From: an uncultured Prevotellaceae bacterium
GTDB taxonomy: Bacteria > Bacteroidota > Bacteroidia > Bacteroidales > Bacteroidaceae
Direction: 5' to 3'
Assembly: GCA_900315455.1 (NCBI GenBank)
Contig: OMZE01000002.1
Coordinates: 184,283-248,282 of the forward strand
Length of the DNA: 64,000 nt
The translations under genes and the position numbers were made by a program. Of the stretch, positions 45,701-53,899 are shown one piece after another. Position 1 is the first letter of the stretch; each line of letters starts with the position of its first letter. The notes under the pieces were generated by a model. It had not been told where the DNA came from. It was given only the letters and a program-made list of their open reading frames with translations, and did not search any database.

Positions 45701-46729
45701 ATGAACACCTACGGAACAGGTATCGGCCTCTCGCTGACGCGCAACCTGGTAGTGCTCCACCACGGAAAGATTGACTGCCAAAGCCGCGAAGGTGAGGGCA
45801 CCACGTTCACTGTCACCTTCCCTATTACGAGAACGGCCTATAGCGAAGACGAGATAGACCTGACAGCAGACAACTGGGCCATTGACGCTCAGCAGACCGA
45901 CCAGATGGAGGAGCAGTTGCTGCTCGCCGACAATGAGCCGGAAAGCGAAGACAGCGCCGTGGAGAAAGACTACTCGATGCTGATTGTGGAAGACAACCAC
46001 GAACTTCTGGAACTCATGCGCAAACTCTTTGTTCAGCGTTATCATGTGTATACTGCACGCAACGGCAAACAGGCCCTGAATACGATTTACAAATGCGATC
46101 TCGACATTGTGATTACCGATGTCATGATGCCTATTATGGACGGCATTGAACTGACTCGCAAGATCAAGGATTCAGACGACTATGCCCAGTTGCCTGTTGT
46201 CATGCTGACGGCGAAGACCACCGACGAAGACAAGAATGTAGGGTATGAGACGGGAGCCGATGCCTACATCACCAAGCCCTTCAGAATGGGTGACCTGCAG
46301 TTGCGTATCGACAACATCATCCGCAACCGGGAGCGCATCCGCAAGAAATTCAGCAGCCAGACCGACTTCAAGGTGGAAGAGCAGCATTATTCCTCGCCCG
46401 ACGAAGTGTTTATCCAAAAGGCCATCGACTGCGTGAAACAGCACCTCGACGATGCCGACTACGACCGTGAGCGGTTCGCTTCCGACATGTGCGTCTCGTC
46501 GTCGACCCTATACAATAAACTGCGGGCACTCACCGGACAGTCGGTCACCGGGTTCATCAACAGCATCCGTCTGAAAGAGGCATGCCGCATCATGCGTCAG
46601 CAGCCCGGCATCAAGATGACCGAACTCTCCATGGAGGTGGGCTTCAACACACCGAAGTATTTCACCAAACTCTTCAAGAAAGAGTTCGGCATGCTGCCCA
46701 GTGAGTATATCAATGATTCAAAGGGATAG
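42731..46729 (+). CDS. Hybrid two-component sensor-regulator (HTCS) of the PUL
   Basis: From ATG 42731 the product has 1332 residues; the ATG at 42689 overlaps the promoter. A signal peptide is followed by repeated Reg_prop propeller blades to about 680 (GLMWIGTDQGLRSFDG, GGLWIGTRAGLVCYDRKHG), a Y_Y_Y domain and one membrane helix (LTWWAYLIYAALLAGAIYGG). The kinase follows with NITHELLTPLTI (phospho-His824) and an ATPase domain (NLLSNAVKYNKEGG, GTGIGLSLT). The receiver has DIVITDVMMP (Asp1130), and the C-terminus is an AraC HTH. It senses a glycan fragment in the periplasm and activates the adjacent PUL. Confidence 0.96.
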   Translation: MTKKLLLLFFVFVSHVMAAQHVPLRILSQMPVQGIEDARCLMFDHYGLMWIGTDQGLRSFDGYHFKSYRNNAYSPGILPNNYVRCMSEDKSGGLWIGTRAGLVCYDRKHGHFKTYHLSSDQARSVNVLFTSADGTVWAGTDTGFSRFDAKKDVFVNISIPAGVHSFAEDARGNLYIGTWEGGLFRMDKKSGKMVNYPRLCERNTASSLLVDSRGRLWIGTWENGIVCLEHPENEHAPEAHHINEGRRDFRTFHQLLEDPVSHSVWGCCIEGLTRVGLDNLTEVENFSDLNFCYDMQTDGKGNLWVITRNQGIVHLSTMPSAFRFCYLNPTGRELPVNRIQTVFTSDGRWFWLGLQPYGLAHYDRVGNRVTYNSQIPGFSRMTDNAGIHAQTIFSVLDRGGGELWFGSSRGIISWKEGQQAQLLDYRNTPYLRDTDVKDFFRQRDGTVWIAQDNGMSIVYPDGKGRMLKMSEAGRDFSNCDVQTIREDHQHRLWIATENAGILRVSGDARQPQSLRFHQYAPANKNYPLDDALACYEDADHRLWAIASSGGLFLYDAGKDVFEPVNHRFHINVNSIYSIDGDTKGGLWLSTDKGLLRLKGDNNNKSMTYYGAEDGLEMPHFSPNGSFRYSKELFYGNVSGFFSFEPSQIEKYHQEGSAPLIVSDLMIDDVPYDWLDSTLQKKISACQPFFTKEITIPSSVDKFSVGFSLLTYQSQHQCRYAYRLKNYDREWHYTDADNRMATYQNLPAGTYYLKLKAIDSYGHQTEMPYSIKVRVLPPWYLTWWAYLIYAALLAGAIYGGICWYKNYLKTKNRLAMAVVFTNITHELLTPLTIISASIDELRQKAPQFSTNYGLIQHNIQRLTRLLRQILEVRKSQAGQLKLLVARGDLSQFVAKECESIRPMAGSKNEELIVECPAEGIDAWFDKDKIDKILYNLLSNAVKYNKEGGRITVTLSADKHQASLKVSDEGIGISKDKMKHLYTRFLDGDYRRMNTYGTGIGLSLTRNLVVLHHGKIDCQSREGEGTTFTVTFPITRTAYSEDEIDLTADNWAIDAQQTDQMEEQLLLADNEPESEDSAVEKDYSMLIVEDNHELLELMRKLFVQRYHVYTARNGKQALNTIYKCDLDIVITDVMMPIMDGIELTRKIKDSDDYAQLPVVMLTAKTTDEDKNVGYETGADAYITKPFRMGDLQLRIDNIIRNRERIRKKFSSQTDFKVEEQHYSSPDEVFIQKAIDCVKQHLDDADYDRERFASDMCVSSSTLYNKLRALTGQSVTGFINSIRLKEACRIMRQQPGIKMTELSMEVGFNTPKYFTKLFKKEFGMLPSEYINDSKG

Positions 46730-46824
46730 GATTCAATAGACTTGTGCCCATATGGATGGAAAATATGGTATGACGAAAATATTGATTCATCACATACATG
46801 CGACCATAAGATAATCATTTTTTA

Positions 46825-47802
46825 ATGTTACAATCATTACAACGCTTGAGTCGATGGCTCGCTGCCCATGCCTCACTTTTCGTTACGGCCATTGCCGTAC
46901 TTACCTTCTTCGTGCCCGACCTTTTCGAATGGGTACGAGGGACGACACAGACCGTCATTCTCGGCATCATCATGCTTACGATGGGACTGACACTCACCAC
47001 CAAAGACTTCAGGATACTGGCACGACGTCCGCTCGACATTCTCATTGGCGCCTGCGCGCAATTCCTCATCATGCCCTGCGTGGCCTATCTTTTGGTGCAT
47101 GTGTTTCATCTTGAACCGGCATTGGCGTTGGGCATCCTACTTGTGGGTTGTTGCCCTGGAGGAGTGTCAAGCAACATCATGTCGTACCTCTGCCACGGCG
47201 ACGTGGCCTTCTCGGTGGGAATGACCTGTGCCTCTACCCTCCTCGCGCCCGTGATGACCCCACTGTTGATGCAGTTGACCGCTGGTGAGATTATCGAAAT
47301 CGATGCCATCGGCATGTTCCTCAACATCCTTATCGTTACCATTATCCCCGTCGGCCTAGGTTGTTTTCTCAATTACACCTATTCCAACCGTTCCAGTTTC
47401 CCCACCATCCAGTCACTGATGCCCGGACTCAGTGTTGTCTGTCTGGCATGCATCGTGGGCGGGGTAATCAGCACTGTGCACGACGACCTCATCGCCCGTG
47501 GCCTGATGCTGTTTGTATGGACCTTTGCTGTGGTGTTCTGCCATAACTCCATAGGCTATTTGCTGGGATGGACCGCCGGGAAGTTGGCGAGGTTCAACAA
47601 AGCCAAGAAGCGCACCATCTCCATAGAGGTGGGCATGCAGAACGCCGGACTCGCCACCGTACTTGCCGGCACCTTCTTTGCAGCCCAGCCTCTCTCTGTC
47701 CTACCCTGTGCCATCTCCTGCGCATGGCACAGCATCAGCGGAACGATTCTGGCTGGTCTTTTCCTAAGGTCTGACGGCAAGGAAGGAGTGAGTGCCACCT
47801 AA
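46825..47802 (+). CDS. Bile acid:sodium symporter family protein
   Basis: The protein has 325 residues with about ten membrane segments. Family landmarks are ILLVGCCPGGVSSNIMSYLCHGDVA in the first half, and IEVGMQNAGLATVLAG, the second conserved crossover, in the second half. Bacterial members carry bile acids, pantoate or other organic anions with sodium; the substrate is not determined. It is followed by a bidirectional hairpin and a convergent xylanase gene. Confidence 0.9.
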   Translation: MLQSLQRLSRWLAAHASLFVTAIAVLTFFVPDLFEWVRGTTQTVILGIIMLTMGLTLTTKDFRILARRPLDILIGACAQFLIMPCVAYLLVHVFHLEPALALGILLVGCCPGGVSSNIMSYLCHGDVAFSVGMTCASTLLAPVMTPLLMQLTAGEIIEIDAIGMFLNILIVTIIPVGLGCFLNYTYSNRSSFPTIQSLMPGLSVVCLACIVGGVISTVHDDLIARGLMLFVWTFAVVFCHNSIGYLLGWTAGKLARFNKAKKRTISIEVGMQNAGLATVLAGTFFAAQPLSVLPCAISCAWHSISGTILAGLFLRSDGKEGVSAT

Positions 47803-47848
47803 TTTCTTGTTGTCCAAATCCAGATAGAGACTTTTGCCCCCATAGACA

Positions 47849-47879
47849 ACGGCCCCCATGTTCATCACATGGAGGCCGT
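47849..47879. terminator. Bidirectional terminator-like hairpin
   Basis: Arms ACGGCC-C-CCATG and CATGG-A-GGCCGT form 11 pairs with one mismatch around a 7-nt loop. It lies between two convergent genes. T-runs are weak on both sides. Confidence 0.5.
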
Positions 47880-47917
47880 ATAGTTTCTAAGACTAAAAGG
47901 AATATGATTTCCCAGTC

Positions 47918-50023
47918 TTATTTTTTCACATACTTTTTGCCGTTCTTGATAACAATACCACGATAGTTGTCATCTACAGGCATACCCATGAGATTATAGG
48001 CCGGTGTCTCTTGCTCTTCGCCAACAAGCGTATCGATGTCAGTTGGCGTGTCGCTGGTAACCCGCAGTTGTTGAACAGCAGACATTTTTTCCTTGCCATC
48101 GGCATGGACAGCAATAGCCATGATGTCATAATTGCGCTTCTCTGTTGGCTTAAATGTAAACTCATAGGGTTTCACTGTCGAAGTGCCAATATACAAATTG
48201 TCGGCATAGAACCTCACCTCACTTACGGTGCTGTTTCTCGATGTAGCCTTGACAGATATTGTAACATTGTCGCCCACGCCATAGGTGCCATTAAAGGCTT
48301 TCACCATACACGACCCCTCAGCCTCCTCAAAGCGGTTGAAAGTGATGTCCTTGATGTTGAATCCACCCTGGTCTACCATGAGGGTGAACACATGGCGGCC
48401 GGCCTTCAGTTCCGTCTTCAGGACACCGTGCAATGTCTTCCATTCTGTATCGCCACCCGTCGTTGGCACCTCAGCCAGTTCGGTGAGGAACGACAGGCTG
48501 TCGAGACCATATTCAGCCAAGTGGAACCTGCCATTGGAAGAACTCGATGCCACTGTGGCATCGAACGAATAGAGTCCGTCTTCCTTCACATCTACCGTAT
48601 AGTCCATCCATTGGCCGGTCTTTACAGCCGTAGCACTATTGCGGGAAGTATTGTAGTATGACACACCCGAAACGCCCTTGTCGTATTCATCAATATTGAT
48701 GGTGCCAGGCAATTGAGGCACCTCACCGAAGGGCTCACGCTTGGTATTGCCGCTCACCACACTGAAACGTCCATAACGCTCATAGGTAGAGCCGTCGGTA
48801 GCAGTAACCACAGCCCTCGTTGTCCTCCAACCCGATGAGCCATGTGCCGGCACCTCATACTCTGTCACATAAGGAGCCTCGGTCATCGTGGCAACGAGGT
48901 CGTCATCCACATAGAGTTCTACTTTCTGAATGGTCTTGGTGGCCAACCGGGCATGTACCTTGATGGGCAGCACATCGCCCCTTACCACTTTCAGGGAAGC
49001 AGGACGGATATAGACAGAAGCCTCTTTCTTCATACCGGGGAAAGGACTCACGGCATTCTTGGCTTCATCACTGGCCATATACTCCTTTATCCAGGTCATA
49101 GCAGGGCGCTCAACACCATTCCTATAGAGGCCAGAGTTGTCAACCCATGTAGCCCCAAGGATATATCCCCAAAGGGTAACGCCAGCGCAATAAGGTGCTT
49201 CCCACATCAGCGGCAACACCCTCTGATACTGTGCCTTTTGCTGGTTGTCATCTGCTTTGTCTATGTCCAACTCTGTGATATACATAGGCATATGCAGCGT
49301 CTCCTGCTGCCTCTGCAGCACATTGCTCAATTCATTGGCACTGATATCACCCAATTCGTGCGACTGATTGCCATAGGCGTCGATAGGCGCACCGGCATCG
49401 CGCAGCGTCTGCACCAAGGTGAGGTAGTTGTCTACATCCCAGCGTATGGAGTTATAGTCGTTGTAAATCAGAATGGCATCGGGCCAGCGCTGACCTGCCA
49501 TGTCGAAGGCCTTGATGAGCCAGTCGTAACCAGTCTTTCCGCCGCCTCCCAGTGACTCTTTCATCATGGAATTGCCATCCTGGTGGTTACCCACAGCCTC
49601 GTTCACCACGTCGATGAGGGGCAGGGTATTGTATTTCGCCTTCACGTTGTCGAACCAGTTGGTGATGGCGTTGAAACGCTCCTTAGGTTTCAAGTCGGGC
49701 AACCAGTTAGGATACTGTGCTCCCCAAACCAGAGCGTGGAATTTGTAGGTAAAACCATGCTGTTGGGCATAATTGAAAGCCCTGTCGCATCCCCAGTTGA
49801 AAACGCCACGATTTCCCTCTACAGAACCCCATTTCGACTCATTCTCACAAGTGATCTGGTTCCATAGCAGATAATAGTTGGGCACACCGTTACCGGCATC
49901 CACATTCGACCTTGTGGTGATGTTTCCCAAAAACTTGTCCGGGTTGGAAGACAACTGGGCAAATGAAGCCATTGGCAGCAACACAGCCAACAGCAAAAGA
50001 CCTTTTTTGATTTTTCCCTGCAT
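47918..50023 (-). CDS. GH10 endo-1,4-beta-xylanase with accessory domains and secretion tail
   Basis: The protein has 701 residues. A signal peptide precedes the GH10 barrel (about 25-330), with acid/base Glu142 in IDVVNEAVG and nucleophile Glu251 in YITELDI. An Ig-like bridging segment (about 345-425) and a CBM6-like beta-sandwich (about 435-570) follow, then another Ig-like part and a C-terminal PAYNLMGMPVDDNYRGIVI tail of the type IX secretion kind. It is expected to be surface-anchored or secreted and to cut xylan. No SusC/D pair adjoins it. Confidence 0.93.
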   Translation of the reverse strand: MQGKIKKGLLLLAVLLPMASFAQLSSNPDKFLGNITTRSNVDAGNGVPNYYLLWNQITCENESKWGSVEGNRGVFNWGCDRAFNYAQQHGFTYKFHALVWGAQYPNWLPDLKPKERFNAITNWFDNVKAKYNTLPLIDVVNEAVGNHQDGNSMMKESLGGGGKTGYDWLIKAFDMAGQRWPDAILIYNDYNSIRWDVDNYLTLVQTLRDAGAPIDAYGNQSHELGDISANELSNVLQRQQETLHMPMYITELDIDKADDNQQKAQYQRVLPLMWEAPYCAGVTLWGYILGATWVDNSGLYRNGVERPAMTWIKEYMASDEAKNAVSPFPGMKKEASVYIRPASLKVVRGDVLPIKVHARLATKTIQKVELYVDDDLVATMTEAPYVTEYEVPAHGSSGWRTTRAVVTATDGSTYERYGRFSVVSGNTKREPFGEVPQLPGTINIDEYDKGVSGVSYYNTSRNSATAVKTGQWMDYTVDVKEDGLYSFDATVASSSSNGRFHLAEYGLDSLSFLTELAEVPTTGGDTEWKTLHGVLKTELKAGRHVFTLMVDQGGFNIKDITFNRFEEAEGSCMVKAFNGTYGVGDNVTISVKATSRNSTVSEVRFYADNLYIGTSTVKPYEFTFKPTEKRNYDIMAIAVHADGKEKMSAVQQLRVTSDTPTDIDTLVGEEQETPAYNLMGMPVDDNYRGIVIKNGKKYVKK

Positions 50024-50577
50024 CGTTTTCTTTTAGCCTAGATTACGCAGCACATGAGTTGAACAAAATTGATAGAGTGTGAGAACATCAATAAGATATC
50101 CTTGATTATGTCATGTCTGATTTCCACTAATCTTGGTGCTGCAATTCAAGAATAGGGAAAAACATCAATGATTTCGCAATCAATTGCAAAGGTAAGCAAT
50201 TATTCTGAGATATCCACTTGAATATGGGATTTTTCTTAAGATGGAATCATTTAGTAATCATTTCTAACTTAATTTTCCTTCATTGTTGACAAAGAGAAAA
50301 AGAATCTTAGTAAAAACGTTGTTAAAACGGATTTTTTGTTTATTTTTGTGGAAACAATCTGACTATGTGCATTTCTGTAAATCAATGAGGTACACATATT
50401 AACATTGACACAGTTAAGAGCGAAGGAGAACATTCTTTCCTGATATAAAGGATGTCATCGTCATTGTAAAAAATGATGAAGGTGCTGTCAGATGTTCTTT
50501 TCCCAAATGTGAAAAAAAGAGACACCTATGATGCATTTTGTAATAAGAACAAACACTCTATAAACCTATAAAGCCTT
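50024..50577. other. Divergent intergenic region of 554 bp
   Basis: It holds a minus-strand -7 element (TACCTTTG, 50187-50194) for the xylanase, leaving a 163-nt leader. It also holds a plus-strand TTG (50319-50321) with a 19-nt spacer to TATTTTTG (50341-50348), probably for the hydrolase at 50578 with a long leader of over 200 nt. No ORF or repeat is supported. Confidence 0.55.
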
Positions 50578-51540
50578 ATGAAGACAAAGAGAATTTTTCG
50601 AAAACTATTTCTTACGGTTCTGGCACTCATAGCAATCATCATCGTTGCCGGCTTGGGAATACGGCTCATCGACGGGCGTTCACCACAGGCCTTCATCGTC
50701 GCCCATCTGTTCCATCAGTCGACTATGGAAGAATATGAGAAGGGCAAGGGCGACATGACAGACAAGAGCACGGTGGCGATTCCCGAGGGCGTGGAGTTTC
50801 CCCGTGAGGTAAAACAGTACAGGGTGGGAGACATGCAGGTGTTTGAGGTCGCTGCAGAAGACGGCTCCAAACCCATCGTTCTCTACATCCACGGAGGAGC
50901 CTATTACCACAACTTCTCTTCTCGGCATTGGAAAGCCATGGCCGAATGGGCAGAGACGACAGGCTGCGGCATCGTAGCCCCCAACTATCCGCTGCTCTAC
51001 CGTTATACCGTCAAGGATGCCTTTCCGCTGATGCTCCAGTTATACCGGCAACTGCAAGAGCGTTATTCCGCCAGACGCATCCTCGTCATGGGTGATTCAG
51101 CCGGCGGCGGCTTCAGCCTTGCTTTGGCCCAGGAAGTACTGAAGACAGACTCCTTGGAATTGCCCAGCCAGTTGGTTCTCATTTCACCCTGGGTGGACGT
51201 TGCAGGAGGCGATGATGCGCTGCAGGAGTATGATACCTTCCTCAACAATGAGGTGCTGCGGCACGTAGGAGCCGATTGGGCAGGTGAAATAGACGTCTAT
51301 GACCCGATTGTCTCACCTCTTTACGGGGATATGCAGGACTTGCCGCCCACAGATCTCTTTACAGGCACATGGGAAGTCTTCTATACTGATATTGTCAAAA
51401 CCTTTGACAAGATGAAGGCGGCAGGTGTGGATGTCCGTCTGCATGTGAAAGAGAAGATGGGGCACGTCTATCCGCTTTGGCCATGTCCGGAAGGGAAGGA
51501 AGCCCGCAAGGAGATTGCGAAAATCATCAATAACGGATAA
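50578..51540 (+). CDS. Alpha/beta hydrolase (HSL-like esterase)
   Basis: The protein has 320 residues with an N-terminal membrane helix (LTVLALIAIIIVAGLGIRL). The oxyanion motif HGGAYYHN (105-112) and nucleophile elbow GDSAGGG (Ser174) are those of the hormone-sensitive-lipase group. The late Asp in VSPLYGDMQDLPPTDLF and the His in KMGHVYP complete the triad. It is probably a membrane-anchored esterase with an unknown ester substrate, and it is a single-gene unit. Confidence 0.88.
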   Translation: MKTKRIFRKLFLTVLALIAIIIVAGLGIRLIDGRSPQAFIVAHLFHQSTMEEYEKGKGDMTDKSTVAIPEGVEFPREVKQYRVGDMQVFEVAAEDGSKPIVLYIHGGAYYHNFSSRHWKAMAEWAETTGCGIVAPNYPLLYRYTVKDAFPLMLQLYRQLQERYSARRILVMGDSAGGGFSLALAQEVLKTDSLELPSQLVLISPWVDVAGGDDALQEYDTFLNNEVLRHVGADWAGEIDVYDPIVSPLYGDMQDLPPTDLFTGTWEVFYTDIVKTFDKMKAAGVDVRLHVKEKMGHVYPLWPCPEGKEARKEIAKIINNG

Positions 51541-51565
51541 GGAAAGGTGGTATCTGAGGCATCTT

Positions 51566-52011
51566 TCACTTTGTGATCCTTCCATTAAGAAGGTCGCATA
51601 GTCGAGGACTTTTCATTGAAAAATCGGTGACATATATTTCGTATGGTTTGCCTGGATGAAGATTCTCTGGGTATCTGATACGGCCATCTCGGCTTTCCTT
51701 GATCTCCTCCTCCGGGGCCCAGTTCTCTGCGCCCTGCTTGTAGCGGACTCCTATCACATCTTGGCCGATTCTGGGGTGAGTCTGAAAATTCTGTACGAAT
51801 ACAGATACACATCGCCATCATCACATATTGTCTCATTGCCGTCATCGAACACGACCTCAAGATTGACAGACCAGTGTTTGAGGTTATGCGTATCCTTGGC
51901 TAGTCGGCACTTACCACGGACAATATCAGAGACCTGCTTCAACCTCTCAAGCAGAAGGAGGACGACAAGCCTGATGGTCAACTCTATTTTGACTTTATAT
52001 ACGATTAACAT
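51566..52011 (-). pseudogene. Frameshifted gene of unknown family
   Basis: One minus-strand frame reads from 52011 (VNLEVVFDDGNETICDDGDV, YLYSYRIFRLTPESAKM) and stops at 51754. A second, one base shifted, continues immediately (IGVRYKQGAENWAPEEEI, RYPENLHPGKPYEIYVTD) to 51566. A single lost base would restore one reading frame through SAKDVIGVRY. The composition of both parts looks like protein, and the plus-strand alternative does not. The family is not recognised and the upstream N-terminus is unclear. Confidence 0.45.
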
Positions 52012-52257
52012 ATATTAAGAGACACTAGTGTCTAACTTATCAACTGCAGAAAAATGAACCAAACGAATCAAAAGTTGGAATCATTTAGTCTTTTTGGAAG
52101 TCTTTTTGGCTGCATGAAGACAAGCATTTTGCAGCACCAAGGCTATAAATCAAGCCTATAACCCATTTTATTCCTCATTTTTCTGCGAAATATTACAAAA
52201 CGGTTATTTTTTACAAAAAAATCAACGGTATCTGAAGATAATATTGGAAAAAAAATG

Positions 52258-52265
52258 TAATTTTG
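52258..52265 (+). promoter_or_regulatory. -7 promoter element of the export operon
   Basis: TAATTTTG matches TAnnTTTG, about 100 nt before ATG 52366. Confidence 0.5.
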
Positions 52266-52304
52266 TAACTTGAAACACATGTGACTATGAAAGACTGAGT
52301 GGAG

Positions 52305-52324
52305 ATACGCCATAGATGGCGTAT
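52305..52324. promoter_or_regulatory. Inverted repeat in the export-operon leader (possible operator)
   Basis: Arms ATACGCCAT and ATGGCGTAT (9 bp, perfect) surround AG. It lies about 40 nt downstream of the -7 element and 41 nt before the tolC-like start. A 9-2-9 inverted repeat is the size of a dimeric repressor site, or the transcript could fold as a hairpin; no regulator gene adjoins. Confidence 0.6.
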
Positions 52325-52365
52325 GAGAGCAAAAAGTTACAAAACTTAAAACAACATCAAGAAAT

Positions 52366-53889
52366 ATGATAAGAAACATTTTTATTGATTCGCCGTTCTT
52401 TCACAAGAAGATGCAACTCCTTGTGTTAGGTCTCCTTGTGCTTTTGCCGCAGAATGCCGGAGCCCAGCGAATATTGACCCTCGACTCATGCCGCCAACTG
52501 GCCATCGCCAACAACAAACAACTCAGCGTGGCTCGTACCGGCAGGGAAATCGCTTCCTACAACGTGAAGTCAGCCCGTACAAAGTATCTACCACGTGTGG
52601 ATGCCATGGCGGGGTATGAACTGATGAGCAAGGAGGTGTCGATATTGAACAATTCCCAGAAAGACGCCCTGAACAATTTAGGCACCAATACCATGTCGAA
52701 GGTGGGCAATTCGGTTTCGGATGTCTTTACACGACTGGTTCAAGACGGTGCCATCACCCCACAGATGGCCCAGCAACTCGCTCAGCAGATGGGTGCCATG
52801 TCGTCGTCGATTGCCGCCTTAGGCGACGAGTTCGGCTCGACCATCCGCCAAGCCTTCCGCACCAACAACCGCAATATGTTTGCTGGTTCGGTGTTGGTGA
52901 GTCAGCCCTTGTATATGGGCGGCAGCATCACCGCACTCAATCGGATAGCCGAAATCAACGAGACTATCGCCGATGACAACTATGACATGCTGCTACAGAA
53001 CGTGCTCTACGAGATAGAAGCCACATATTGGCTGGTGGTGTCGCTCCGCCAAAAACAGAAATTGGCGGAAAGTTACCTCAACTTGGTGAATCAACTGCAC
53101 GACGACGTTTACAAGATGATCAACGAGGGTGTTGCCATCCGTGCAGATGGGTTGAATGTGGATGTGCGCGTGAATGAGGCTGAAATAGCCAAGATGCGGG
53201 TCGAAGACAACCTTGTTCTAGCCAAAATGCTCCTTTGCCAACTATGCGGTCTTCCGATGCACACCCCGCTTACCCTTGCCGACGAGGGGAAGGAAATCAT
53301 TCCCGCCTCCGACATGGGCGTAGGTTATGCCACGACAGACGTTACCCGCCCCGAACTCCGTATGCTGCAGTCGGCCATAGGAGTGTCCGAACAGTCGCAA
53401 CGCCTCATCACTGCCACGTATTTCCGTCCCCAGGTGGCACTTACCGGTGGATACCTGTTGTCGAACCCCAACGTGTATAATGGTTTCGAGCGCAAGTTTG
53501 CCGGTGTATGGAATGTGGGTGTTCTCGTGCGCATGCCCATTTGGGACTGGCACGACGGCCGCCACAAACTCGCCGCCTCACGTGCTGCCACTACGATAGC
53601 CAAACTGGAGCATAGCGACTTGTCGGAGAAAGTCAACCTTCAGGTAGAGCAGGAACGCTTTAAGGTGCGAGAGGCCAACCGTCGTCTGGAACTGTCGACG
53701 AAGCATGTGGCTAGTGCCGAAGAGAACCTCCGTTGTGCCTCACTCGGCTTCCGCGAGGGCGTGATGAGCCTCTCCGACGTGACGGCAGCCCAGACAGCAT
53801 GGGAAGCCGCTCACACACAGAAGATAGACGCTGGAATAGAAGTTCAACTATCCCTTCTGGGTTTACGCAAAGCCCTGGGACAAATATAA
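52366..53889 (+). CDS. TolC-family outer-membrane efflux protein
   Basis: The protein has 507 residues from ATG 52366; a start at 52411 (MQLLVLGLLVLLP) also gives a signal peptide ending GAQ. Two repeats of long helices are visible: LTLDSCRQLAIANNKQLSVAR near the N-terminus, and the second repeat near YATTDVTRPELRMLQSAI and FREGVMSLSDVTAAQTAWEA. TolC proteins form the outer-membrane tunnel of tripartite pumps. It is followed 10 nt later by the adaptor gene. Confidence 0.92.
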   Translation: MIRNIFIDSPFFHKKMQLLVLGLLVLLPQNAGAQRILTLDSCRQLAIANNKQLSVARTGREIASYNVKSARTKYLPRVDAMAGYELMSKEVSILNNSQKDALNNLGTNTMSKVGNSVSDVFTRLVQDGAITPQMAQQLAQQMGAMSSSIAALGDEFGSTIRQAFRTNNRNMFAGSVLVSQPLYMGGSITALNRIAEINETIADDNYDMLLQNVLYEIEATYWLVVSLRQKQKLAESYLNLVNQLHDDVYKMINEGVAIRADGLNVDVRVNEAEIAKMRVEDNLVLAKMLLCQLCGLPMHTPLTLADEGKEIIPASDMGVGYATTDVTRPELRMLQSAIGVSEQSQRLITATYFRPQVALTGGYLLSNPNVYNGFERKFAGVWNVGVLVRMPIWDWHDGRHKLAASRAATTIAKLEHSDLSEKVNLQVEQERFKVREANRRLELSTKHVASAEENLRCASLGFREGVMSLSDVTAAQTAWEAAHTQKIDAGIEVQLSLLGLRKALGQI

Positions 53890-53899
53890 TCGAGAAATC

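Noticed and set aside
51656-52018. 120-codon plus-strand ORF
   Set aside because: Its composition (Ser/Leu/Thr-rich, no charged core) looks antisense, whereas the minus strand reads as a plausible protein in two adjoining frames.
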